Notes under the pieces: generated by a model
The model's input: the letters and a program-made list of their open reading frames with translations, nothing else
Databases searched by the model: none
What the model was told of the DNA's origin: nothing
NCBI RefSeq assembly: GCF_003846135.1
Contig: NZ_RHHM01000012.1
Coordinates: forward strand, 1-64,000
Reading direction: 5' to 3'
Origin: Erwinia psidii
GTDB lineage: Bacteria > Pseudomonadota > Gammaproteobacteria > Enterobacterales > Enterobacteriaceae
DNA: 64,000 bases
Position numbers and translations under genes: made by a program
Shown: piece by piece, positions 41,098 through 52,400 of the stretch
Numbering within the stretch: position 1 is the first letter of the stretch
How the letters are laid out: each line of letters starts with the position of its first letter

Positions 41098-42156
41098 TTA
41101 ATTCGCTGGATATTCCAGCACGGTTACTGGCAGCGTCATTTTGTGTTCATTACGCATAATATCCAGCTGGATAACCGTCCCAGGTCGAATTTCCGCAACC
41201 TGATCCATGGTTTCGAGTGCCGATAGCGCGGGTTTATGATTAACGTTAACGATCACATCATTTACCTGTAGCCCAGCTTTGGCAGCCGGTCCCCCCTGAG
41301 CGACATTGGTCACAACAATTCCCTGAATACGGTCCAGATTGGTATTTTGGCGGTGAATTTGTGGGATCTCCCGGCCACTTATACCGATAAAACCGCGTAT
41401 CACGCGCCCGTCACGAATCAACTTATCCATGATTTTTACCGCCAGGGCGGTGGGGATCGCAAAGCCGATGCCCTCTGGCGTTTCACCATCGTTGCTTTTA
41501 TCGAATGAGAGAGTGTTAATGCCCATCAGCTCACCCAGAGAGTTGATCAGTGCCCCACCGGAATTGCCTTTGTTGATGGAAGCGTCCGTTTGAAGAAAAT
41601 TCTGGTAACGGGATGGACTCAGGCCCACGCGTCCGGTCGCGCTGATGATCCCCTGAGTTACGGTCTGACCGATGTTGTACGGGTTGCCGATGGCCATCAC
41701 CAGATCGCCAATGTGGGCGATGCGTTTGGCATTAATCGGAATAACGGGCAGAGCAGAGGCGGTAATTTTCAGCACGGCCAGGTCAGTCATGCTGTCAGAA
41801 CCAACCAACATCGCCTCAAATATCCGCCCATCCTGTAGCGCAACGATGATCTGATCGGCATCGCTAATCACATGTCTGTTGGTGAGGATATAACCCCGGC
41901 TGTCCATGATTACGCCAGAGCCAAGCGTGCGGATCTCCAGATTATCGGCGGAAGCATTGGCGCTTCGGTTATAGACATTCACTACCGCAGGCGCGGCACG
42001 TCTCACCGCCGGATTATAGCTGACAGGCATTTGATCGGGGGTGCCATCCTTGTGCGAGAAAAAATCGTTGCCGATCCTGAGTGTCGGTACTGCACACAGC
42101 AGAATGCCAGCCACGACAAGGCCAAGGAGCACTGAACGTAATAGTTTAGGGAACAT
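41098..42156 (-). CDS. degS: Outer-membrane stress sensor protease DegS
   Basis: Periplasmic, membrane-anchored HtrA protease that starts the sigma-E response by cutting RseA when its PDZ domain binds misfolded porin C-termini. The 352-aa protein has an N-terminal anchor (about 5-27), catalytic triad in LTNRHVISD (His), SMTDLAVLKI (Asp) and NKGNSGGALINS (Ser), and one PDZ domain (about 255-345). The single PDZ and anchor distinguish it from DegQ. It lies downstream of degQ on the same strand. Confidence 0.96.
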   Translation of the reverse strand: MFPKLLRSVLLGLVVAGILLCAVPTLRIGNDFFSHKDGTPDQMPVSYNPAVRRAAPAVVNVYNRSANASADNLEIRTLGSGVIMDSRGYILTNRHVISDADQIIVALQDGRIFEAMLVGSDSMTDLAVLKITASALPVIPINAKRIAHIGDLVMAIGNPYNIGQTVTQGIISATGRVGLSPSRYQNFLQTDASINKGNSGGALINSLGELMGINTLSFDKSNDGETPEGIGFAIPTALAVKIMDKLIRDGRVIRGFIGISGREIPQIHRQNTNLDRIQGIVVTNVAQGGPAAKAGLQVNDVIVNVNHKPALSALETMDQVAEIRPGTVIQLDIMRNEHKMTLPVTVLEYPAN

Positions 42157-42200
42157 GGCGTCAAAGGGTGAATGAATGAACTCTGGCAGGATAACATGAG

Positions 42201-42228
42201 TTAAGCGGACACGCAGGTGTCCGCTTAA
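42201..42228 (-). terminator. Hairpin between degQ and degS
   Basis: Perfect 12-bp inverted repeat (TTAAGCGGACAC / GTGTCCGCTTAA) with a 4-nt loop just after the degQ stop. No T-run follows on either strand, so it may stabilise the degQ mRNA end rather than terminate fully. Confidence 0.7.
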
Positions 42229-42232
42229 TGAT

Positions 42233-43612
42233 TTAGCGTAAAAGAAGATAGATGTTTTGATCGCCGCGGATGATATTCAGCGCCAGTAGTGGAGGTTTGG
42301 CTGCAAGCAGCTTACGCAGTTCCGCAAGGTTTCCGACAGGAGAGCGGTTCAGGCCAATGATCACATCCCCTTTTTGCAACCCGGACTGTTCGGCAGGGGT
42401 GGCCTTATCGACCGCATCGACACTGACCCCTTTGGTCCCCTCTTTTGCCACGCCATCGCTCAGTGTCGCTCCCTGAAGCGCCGGGGAAATCTCCTCTGCA
42501 CTGGTGACAGTCTGTGCGCTGACATCCAGCCTGACCGTGACCGTCAGCGGTTTACCGTCCCGCAGCAGGCCAAGTCTGACCTCTTTGCCGGGGGCCGTTG
42601 TACCGATTTTCACTCTGAGCGCGGCGAAGCTGTCAACCGGTTTGTCATCCAGACGGGTAATGATGTCGCCCGCTTTGACTCCTGCCCTGGAGGCCGCAGA
42701 ACCGGGTAATACTTCGTTGACAAAAGCACCACGCTGCGCGTCCACGTTAAAGGCCTTCGCCATTTCGGCGGTCATTTCAGTTCCCTTAATGCCCAGTTGG
42801 CCACGCTTAACTTCACCAAAGTCGATCAATTGTTGCGCGAGATTCATTGCCATGTTGCCAGGAATAGCAAAACCAATCCCGATATTGCCACCAGCAGAAG
42901 CCAGAATAGCGGTATTAATGCCGATAAGCTCGCCGTTCAGATTGACCAAAGCGCCGCCGGAGTTACCCCGATTAATTGCCGCATCGGTTTGAATGAAGTT
43001 TTCCAGTCCTTCAAGATTGAGGCCGCTGCGCCCCAGTGCGGAAATAATGCCGGAGGTGGCTGTTTGTCCCAGGCCGAAAGGATTGCCAATGGCTATCGCA
43101 AAATCGCCGACTTTCAACTGGTCTGAGTCGGCAATTTTGACCTGTGTCAGGCCTTTGGCTCCGCTGATTTGTATCAAGGCGATATCCGTTTGCTGATCGT
43201 GACCTATCAGTTTGGCATCAAATTCACGGCCATCGCTCAGCTGGACGCTGATTTTGTCTGCACCGCTAATAACATGATTGTTGGTCAGGATATAACCCTT
43301 GTCGGCATCAATGATCACGCCGGAGGCCAGACCTTCAAACGAGTGCGGTTGGGTCTGCTCGCTGCCCTGGCCCTGTTGCCCAAAGAAGCGCTTGAGAGGC
43401 TCAGGAATATCCTGTGCCTGAGACTGACTTTGCGTACCCTCTACGTGCACGCTGACAACGGCTGGCAAAACTTTTTCCAGCATCGGTGCCAGACTTGGCA
43501 TCGGTTGTCCCTGAATCTGCGCGGGAAGCACGGCCATTACGGCGGGTGCACTGGCCATATTCAGAGCAGTACTCAATGCTAATGCGCTTAACAGTAATGA
43601 TTTTTTCTTCAT
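42233..43612 (-). CDS. degQ: Periplasmic serine endoprotease DegQ
   Basis: Soluble HtrA protease/chaperone for periplasmic quality control. The 459-aa precursor has a signal peptide (MKKKSLLLSALALSTALNMASA...). The triad lies in ILTNNHVISGADK, QQTDIALIQ and INRGNSGGALVNL. Two PDZ domains follow (about 260-355 and 370-455). The short Q-linker in the LA loop (QGQGSEQTQPHSFEG) fits DegQ rather than DegP. Confidence 0.95.
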   Translation of the reverse strand: MKKKSLLLSALALSTALNMASAPAVMAVLPAQIQGQPMPSLAPMLEKVLPAVVSVHVEGTQSQSQAQDIPEPLKRFFGQQGQGSEQTQPHSFEGLASGVIIDADKGYILTNNHVISGADKISVQLSDGREFDAKLIGHDQQTDIALIQISGAKGLTQVKIADSDQLKVGDFAIAIGNPFGLGQTATSGIISALGRSGLNLEGLENFIQTDAAINRGNSGGALVNLNGELIGINTAILASAGGNIGIGFAIPGNMAMNLAQQLIDFGEVKRGQLGIKGTEMTAEMAKAFNVDAQRGAFVNEVLPGSAASRAGVKAGDIITRLDDKPVDSFAALRVKIGTTAPGKEVRLGLLRDGKPLTVTVRLDVSAQTVTSAEEISPALQGATLSDGVAKEGTKGVSVDAVDKATPAEQSGLQKGDVIIGLNRSPVGNLAELRKLLAAKPPLLALNIIRGDQNIYLLLR

Positions 43613-43731
43613 TGCCAGGACGCTCTCGCTGGATGTAAGGGTAAATCGACGTTAAAACGTACTGATGCCTGCGGGCAATATTTTGCGAACTGAACCGGCA
43701 GGCAAAAAAAGGATACCGGGTATCCCTCATT

Positions 43732-44136
43732 TTATTTCTCGCGTGAGTTCCGCTCACCACGCAGCAGGCCAGATGCGCTATCGGGATAGTCGCGTGGCAT
43801 CTGCACCGGAGCCTGATCGTTATCGGCTTCAGACTCGGTCAACTGATAAGCAAAGGGATTTTTTTCACCGGGCAGATTGGGTAGCAGGTCATTCGATCCT
43901 TTTGCCATATGCTGATAAAGCTGGCGGTAATCACGTGCCATATTATCCAGCAGTTCAGCACTTTGGGCGAAGTGATTGGTCAGTTCTTCACGGTAATCAG
44001 CCAACTCAGCCTTGGTCTTTTCCAGCTCGTATTGCATGCTTCTCTGTTCACGCAGTTTCCGGTTACCAAAACGCATTGCTACCGCGCCGATAAGCACGCC
44101 AACTACCAAACCGATAAGCGCGTATTCCCAGGTCAT
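43732..44136 (-). CDS. zapG: Cell-envelope division protein ZapG (YhcB, DUF1043)
   Basis: Inner-membrane protein with one N-terminal helix (MTWEYALIGLVVGVLIGAVAM) and a long coiled coil (RKLREQRSMQYELEKTKAEL, about 27-75); the C-terminal tail is polar. I start at 44136; the open frame to 44175 adds 13 unrelated residues. It is 134 aa (E. coli 132). YhcB/ZapG affects division and envelope biogenesis. Divergent from zapE. Confidence 0.94.
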   Translation of the reverse strand: MTWEYALIGLVVGVLIGAVAMRFGNRKLREQRSMQYELEKTKAELADYREELTNHFAQSAELLDNMARDYRQLYQHMAKGSNDLLPNLPGEKNPFAYQLTESEADNDQAPVQMPRDYPDSASGLLRGERNSREK

Positions 44137-44323
44137 AATAACTCCCGTGTTGTCTTGATTGTTCCGTAGGGTCACCTGGCGATTGCCAGTTCACAATGAG
44201 TCACTATAACCGCTAATCTGATGGAAGTGGAATCCCGAGGCTGTATCGCTTAGTGTGGAACGGCCTTTTTTTCGACAATTAACCACCTGACGCTACAAAT
44301 ATTTCAGGGAATGTGAATAAATT

Positions 44324-45451
44324 ATGCAAACGATGTCTCCTCTGGCGCTCTATCACAAGGCGCTGGAAAAGGGTGAATATCAACCTGATGATGTTCAACG
44401 AGCAGCCATAACCCGGCTGGAAGGTATATATCAAAGCCTGATCAGCCCTGCACCTGGCTCATCCCCATCAGGAAAAGGGCTGTTTGGTAAGCTAAACAGG
44501 CTGATAGGTAAGGGAAAAGAGCAGGTACAAAAGCCGGTGCCCGGCCTCTATATGTGGGGTGGCGTGGGGCGGGGAAAGACCTGGCTGATGGATATGTTTT
44601 TTCAGTCTATTCCTGGAGAGCGTAAGCAGCGGCTGCATTTTCACCGTTTTATGCTTCGCGTTCATCAGGAATTGACCGCACTACAGGGTCAGAGCGATCC
44701 CTTACAGACTGTGGCCGATCGTTTCAAAAGTGAAACCGATCTTCTGTGTTTTGATGAATTTTATGTTTCAGATATTACGGATGCGATGCTGTTGGGGACA
44801 CTGATGGAGGCGCTGTTTGCCAGAGGGATAACCCTGGTTGCCACCTCAAATATTCCGCCAGATGAACTCTATCGTAACGGTTTACAACGCGCACGTTTTC
44901 TGCCAGCGATAGCCCTGATCAAGCAGCACTGTGAGGTGATGAACGTCGATGCCGGGATTGACTATCGTCTGCGTACCTTAACATCAGCTCACCTGTGGAT
45001 GATGCCGTTGGATCAGGCTACCTCGCAGGAGATGGATCGCATGTTCACCGCGCTGAGTGGCAACGTCCGCGTTGAGAAACCGGTGCTGGAGATTAACCAT
45101 CGCCAGTTGCCGACGCTGGGGATGGCAAATGGTGTAGTGGCGATGGATTTTGTTACGCTGTGCGGAGAAGGCCGAAGCCAACATGACTACATTGAACTGT
45201 CACGACGCTTCCACAGCGTGCTGCTTTATGATGTGCCGGTGATGATTTACAAATCTGAAGACCCGGCGCGACGTTTTCTGGCCCTGGTCGACGAGTTTTA
45301 TGAACGGCATGTCAAGCTGGTGGTTTCTGCTGAAACCTCTCTGTATGAGATTTACCAGGGTGCAAAACTGAAGTTTGAATACCAGCGCTGTGTTTCTCGT
45401 TTACAGGAGATGCAAAGCGAGGAGTACCTGAAGTTGCCACATTTACCGTAA
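44324..45451 (+). CDS. zapE: Cell division ATPase ZapE
   Basis: AFG1-like P-loop ATPase that acts at the constricting Z-ring under stress. The 375-aa sequence has Walker A GLYMWGGVGRGKTWLMD (about 74-90), Walker B LLCFDEFYVSD (about 141-151), and sensor VATSNIPPDELY (about 175-186). LRVHQEL and LQEMQSEEYL near the C-terminus are also typical. Usual length. Confidence 0.96.
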   Translation: MQTMSPLALYHKALEKGEYQPDDVQRAAITRLEGIYQSLISPAPGSSPSGKGLFGKLNRLIGKGKEQVQKPVPGLYMWGGVGRGKTWLMDMFFQSIPGERKQRLHFHRFMLRVHQELTALQGQSDPLQTVADRFKSETDLLCFDEFYVSDITDAMLLGTLMEALFARGITLVATSNIPPDELYRNGLQRARFLPAIALIKQHCEVMNVDAGIDYRLRTLTSAHLWMMPLDQATSQEMDRMFTALSGNVRVEKPVLEINHRQLPTLGMANGVVAMDFVTLCGEGRSQHDYIELSRRFHSVLLYDVPVMIYKSEDPARRFLALVDEFYERHVKLVVSAETSLYEIYQGAKLKFEYQRCVSRLQEMQSEEYLKLPHLP

Positions 45452-45491
45452 GACGGGAAAAACCCGTTCGGGTGTGTATTTTAGTAAAAAA

Positions 45492-45533
45492 GGGTCGCGC
45501 TTTGCGGGCAACTTCTCTATAATCCTGCGACCC
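45492..45533 (+). promoter_or_regulatory. Likely rplM-rpsI promoter
   Basis: A perfect TATAAT at 45518-45523 is followed by the GC-rich discriminator CCTGCGACCCC. The -35 element is unclear. A 7-bp inverted repeat (GGGTCGC / GCGACCC) flanks it. Transcription from about 45530 would give a leader of roughly 160 nt to rplM, long enough for autogenous control by L13. Confidence 0.6.
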
Positions 45534-45691
45534 CACGTTACAGCAAAGGTTTTTTCCCAAAAGCTTTTGTGTATCAGTAACGCTATCCGAGGGGGTGGCT
45601 TACTGGTCAAAATGGTCGTGTGAGCCTCAACCGTTTATTCAGGCGTTTGGGTTTTCACCAACGTGTAACTTATATTTGGGTAAGCTTTTAG

Positions 45692-46528
<837 letters not shown>

Positions 46529-46558
46529 TTTATTCTGCTTCGGCAGTGTCAATTATCG

Positions 46559-46588
46559 AAAAACCCGGTGCATCAGCACCGGGTTTTT
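46559..46588 (+). terminator. Terminator of rplM-rpsI
   Basis: AAAACCCGGTGC / GCACCGGGTTTT stem with ATCA loop, followed by six or more T residues, 30 bp past rpsI. Confidence 0.93.
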
Positions 46589-46774
46589 TCTTTTCTGCAT
46601 GGTGCAATAACGGCAAAACGCATGTTGCTTCGTCCTTTTCACTTCAAATCCTTATTCCTGCCCCCACAAGTTGTTTAAAATCTGGTAGACTATGTGGCAC
46701 TTTACGCCCATATCGCAGGGCATTGATGTGAGATTTCCTGAGGGGATGGGTTCATCTCTTTTGATGGCATTTTA

Positions 46775-46805
46775 AGCAAGCCCGTCATCGTATGGCGGGC
46801 TTGCT
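46775..46805 (+). promoter_or_regulatory. Stem-loop in the sspA leader
   Basis: A perfect 10-bp inverted repeat (AGCAAGCCCG / CGGGCTTGCT) with an 11-nt loop ends 32 nt before the sspA ATG. No T-run follows, so it is more likely an mRNA structure than a terminator. Confidence 0.55.
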
Positions 46806-46837
46806 CAGTAATTTTCTGGATAAACTTGGAGGTTTAC

Positions 46838-47479
46838 ATGGCTGTCGCTGCCAACAAACGTTCGGTAATGACGCTGTTTTCTGGTCCGGCTGACATTTTT
46901 AGCCATCAGGTGCGTATCGTCCTGGCGGAAAAGGGAGTCAGCGTAGAGATCGAACAGGTAGAGATGGATAACCTGCCTCAGGATCTGATCGACCTCAATC
47001 CGTATCGCACTGTGCCTACGCTGGTTGATCGAGAACTGACGCTCTATGAGTCCCGAATTATCATGGAGTACCTAGATGAGCGTTTTCCCCATCCTCCGCT
47101 AATGCCTGTCTATCCGGTCGCCCGTGGAGAAAGCCGTCTGATGATGCACCGCGTTGAGCAGGACTGGTACAGCCTGATGCGTAAAGTGGAAAATGGCACG
47201 GCTCAGGAAGCAGATGCTGCCCGTAAACAGTTACGGGAAGAGCTACTGGCGATTGCCCCTCTGTTTTCGCGCACACCATTCTTTATGAGCGAAGAGTTCA
47301 GTCTGGTCGATTGCTATCTTGCCCCTTTGCTCTGGCGTTTGCCGCAGCTAGGTATTGACCTGATAGGGGCTGGTTCGAAAGAGCTTAAGGGTTATATGAC
47401 ACGCGTCTTTGAACGTGATTCCTTCCTTGCTTCTCTGACGGAAGCGGAACGTGAAATGCGCCTGCATACACGGGGCTGA
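46838..47479 (+). CDS. sspA: Stringent starvation protein A
   Basis: GST-fold RNA polymerase-associated protein that lowers H-NS and supports stationary-phase and acid survival. I start at 46838 (MAVAANKRSVMTLFSGPADIFSHQVRI), behind TTGGAGG; 213 aa. It has a GST N-domain (LVDRELTLYESRIIMEYLDERFPHPPLMP) and an all-helical C-domain. SspB follows after 5 bp. Confidence 0.97.
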   Translation: MAVAANKRSVMTLFSGPADIFSHQVRIVLAEKGVSVEIEQVEMDNLPQDLIDLNPYRTVPTLVDRELTLYESRIIMEYLDERFPHPPLMPVYPVARGESRLMMHRVEQDWYSLMRKVENGTAQEADAARKQLREELLAIAPLFSRTPFFMSEEFSLVDCYLAPLLWRLPQLGIDLIGAGSKELKGYMTRVFERDSFLASLTEAEREMRLHTRG

Positions 47480-47484
47480 TTAAG

Positions 47485-47976
47485 ATGGAAATGTCCCAAC
47501 TTACCGCTCGTCGCCCATATCTGCTCCGGGCGCTCTATGACTGGCTGCTGGACAACCAGCTGACCCCTCATCTCGTGGTGGATATTAATTTACCCGGGGT
47601 GATGGTGCCACTTGAGTACGCTCGTGATGGCCAGATCGTTCTCAACATTGCTCCACGCGCCGTTGGCGATCTGCAACTGGGTAATGATGAAGTGACCTTC
47701 AATGCCCGTTTTGGCGGCGTACCGCGTCAGGTTACCGTGCCTCTGGCTGCCGTAATGGCCATTTATGCCAGAGAGAATGGGGCTGGTACAATGTTTGAGC
47801 CTGAGACAGTGTATGAAGCAGAAGACAATTCCGTTTCGCAACAGAATGCATCACCGGAATCAGTCATGTCAGTAATTGACGGCGATCGTCCCGATGACAG
47901 TGAAGCTGATGATGGCGGTTCAGACGATGAGCCACCACCACGCGGTGGACGTCCGGCGCTACGTGTTGTGAAGTAG
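47485..47976 (+). CDS. sspB: ClpXP adaptor SspB
   Basis: Adaptor delivering ssrA-tagged proteins and RseA fragments to ClpXP. The 163-aa protein has a folded domain (SQLTARRPYLLRALYDWLLDNQLTPHLVVD ... VPLAAVMAIYARENG), an acidic flexible linker (about 110-152), and the conserved C-terminal ClpX-docking tail RGGRPALRVVK. Ends at a bidirectional terminator. Confidence 0.97.
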   Translation: MEMSQLTARRPYLLRALYDWLLDNQLTPHLVVDINLPGVMVPLEYARDGQIVLNIAPRAVGDLQLGNDEVTFNARFGGVPRQVTVPLAAVMAIYARENGAGTMFEPETVYEAEDNSVSQQNASPESVMSVIDGDRPDDSEADDGGSDDEPPPRGGRPALRVVK

Positions 47977-48017
47977 TCGCCGTTCGTTAGCATCAGCCTG
48001 AAAACGGCCCCAAAAAA

Positions 48018-48054
48018 TAAAGAGGCTGCGGATTTTCCGCAGCCTCTTTATTTG
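48018..48054. terminator. Bidirectional terminator between sspB and gltD
   Basis: AAAGAGGCTGCGGA / TCCGCAGCCTCTTT hairpin, with T-rich tails on both strands (TTTATTT on plus, TTTATTTTTT on minus). It serves the convergent sspAB and gltBD. Confidence 0.92.
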
Positions 48055-48071
48055 TCAGTAATGATTAGCCC

Positions 48072-49499
<1,428 letters not shown>

Positions 49500-52400
49500 T
49501 TACTGCGCCTGCACCCGCAGCTCCGCTGCGGAACGACTACGGTGCCCCAACAATGCCTTCACATCACTGGACTTCGGTTTAACCAGTGAGAATTTAGACG
49601 ACCAGACAGGCCAGTTTGCCAGTATCTCCTCACCACGTGATGAACCGGTATGATGAACATGTTCGGTGATAAGGCCACGCAGATGTTCTTCATGGATCGC
49701 CAGCTCATCAACATTCAACACTTCAACAAGCTCTGGATTTACCCGTTTACGGAACTCACCGTCCTCATCCAGCACATAGGCAAAGCCGCCTGTCATACCG
49801 GCACCAAAGTTGACACCAGTACGACCCAGTACACAGACAATGCCGCCGGTCATATACTCACAGCCGTTATCGCCAATGCCTTCCACTACGGTGATAGCGC
49901 CTGAGTTACGCACCGCAAAGCGTTCGCCTGCACGGCCGGCGGCAAACAGTTTGCCACCCGTCGCACCATACAGGCAGGTGTTGCCGATAATGGTGGCTTC
50001 ATGGCTGCGGAAAGCCGAACCAATCGGTGGGCGAACTGCCAGTATGCCGCCAGCCATACCTTTACCCACATAGTCGTTGGCATCGCCCGTTAACGTAAGC
50101 TCGACGCCGCCGGCGTTCCACACGCCAAAACTCTGGCCTGCGGTACCATTAAAGTGCGCTTTGATCGGATCGGAGGCCAGCCCCTGATCGCCATGCAGCA
50201 GCGCAATTGCGCCTGACAGTGTTGCCCCGACTGAACGGTCTGTGTTACGGATATCGAAGTAAAACGTCTTGCTTTGTTTCGCTTCGACAAACGGCATCGC
50301 CTGGTCGAGCAGTGCCTTGTTCAGCACGGCATTATCAAACGGAGGGTTGTTCTCGGTACAGTATACGGTTTTGCCTGCCATCGGCAGCGCGGTTTTCAAC
50401 AGGGCAGAGAGATCCAGGCTTTGCTGTCTGGCGGTGAACCCGTCCAGCTCAGTCAGCAGATCGGTACGGCCAATCAGGTCAACCAGACGTTTTACTCCCA
50501 GCTCGGCCATGAGCTCACGCGTTTCACGGGCTATGAACTCAAAGTAATTGGTCACGCGGTAAGGCAGGCCGTGGTAATGGTTCTTGCGTAACTTCTCGTC
50601 CTGAGTGGCAACACCGGTTGCACAGTTATTCAGGTGGCAGATACGAAGGTATTTGCAGCCCAGAGCAACCATTGGACCGGTACCAAAACCAAAGCTTTCA
50701 GCACCCAGAATGGCGGCTTTAATAATATCACGTCCGGTTTTCAGGCCGCCGTCCACCTGCAGACGAATTTTGTGACGCAGACCGTTTGCCACCAGCGCCT
50801 GTTGTGTTTCCACCAGACCCAGCTCCCACGGGCATCCCGCGTATTTTACTGAGCTGAGTGGGCTGGCTCCTGTGCCACCATCATAGCCCGCGATGGTAAT
50901 CAGGTCCGCATAGGCTTTTGCCACGCCAGTGGCAATAGTGCCTACGCCGGGTTCTGAAACCAGCTTCACCGAAATCATCGCTTTCGGGTTGACCTGTTTC
51001 AGGTCGAAAATAAGCTGAGCCAGATCCTCAATTGAATAAATATCGTGATGTGGCGGTGGAGAAATCAGCGTCACGCCGGGTACGGAATAGCGTAGTTTCG
51101 CAATATAAGGGGTCACCTTGTCACCCGGCAACTGACCACCTTCGCCAGGTTTCGCGCCCTGAGCGACTTTAATCTGGATCACGTCTGCGTTCACCAGATA
51201 AGCGGGTGTTACACCAAACCGGCCAGAGGCGACCTGCTTGATGCGCGAGACTTTATTGGTGCCATAACGTGCGGGGTCTTCGCCACCTTCTCCTGAGTTA
51301 GAGAAGCCGCCAAGGCTATTCATCGCTTCTGCCAGCGATTCATGTGCTTCCGGGCTAAGCGCACCGATCGACATCGCCGCAGTGTCGAAACGTTTGTACA
51401 ACTCACTGGCTGGTTCCACGTCATCAAGGCTGATAGCGCTGCCAGATGGCGTTACCGCCAACAAATCGCGCAGGGCCGCCACCGGTCGCTCGTTCACCAG
51501 CTTCGCATACTGTTGGTAGTCGCTGTATTCACCACTGTTTACCGCTTTTTGCAGCGTGCCAACCACATCCGGGTTATAGGCGTGATATTCGCCCCCGTGC
51601 ACATATTTAAGCAGGCCGCCATGATCCAGCGGTTTACGCTGTAGCCATGCACGACGGGACAGATTGACCAGATCCTGCTGGAAATCAGCATAGTTGGCAC
51701 CGCCAATACGGCTTACCACACCCTGGAAGCAGAGATCGGACACATCACGATGTAATCCCACCGCCTCAAACAGTTTGGAACAGCGGTATGACGCGATGGT
51801 TGAGATCCCCATCTTCGACATAATTTTGTACAGACCTTTATTGATGCCGTTACGATAGTTCAGCATCAGGCTGCGGTTATCTTTGTTAATCACTCCACTC
51901 TCTGCCATCTTCGCCAGTGACTCGTAGGCAAGATAGGGATAGATAGCCGTTGCGCCAAAACCTAACAACACCGCGAAATGATGCGGATCGCGGGCGCTGG
52001 CGGTTTCAACAATAATATTGGCATCGCAGCGCAGACTTTTATCCACCAGCCGGGTCTGGATTGCGCCGACTATCATCGGGGCCGGAACGGGCAGGCGTGT
52101 AGGACTAATGGCACGATCAGAGAGCACCAGCAATACGGTGCCGTTGCGTACCAGCTGTTCAGCCCGATCGCACAGCGTCAGGATCGTCTCTTTCAACGAG
52201 GATTCGGCTGGATCGAAGGTGCAGTCAAGCGTATCAGCACGATAAAACTCTTCTTCCTGAGTGGTCAGCTGCTTGAAGTCGGAATAGAGCAGGATCGGAG
52301 ATTTAAAGCTCAGACGGTGTGCCTGGCCCTCTGCTTCACAGAAGACGTTCATTTCCCGGCCAATGCTGGTCGCCAGCGACATGACATGTGCTTCACGCAG

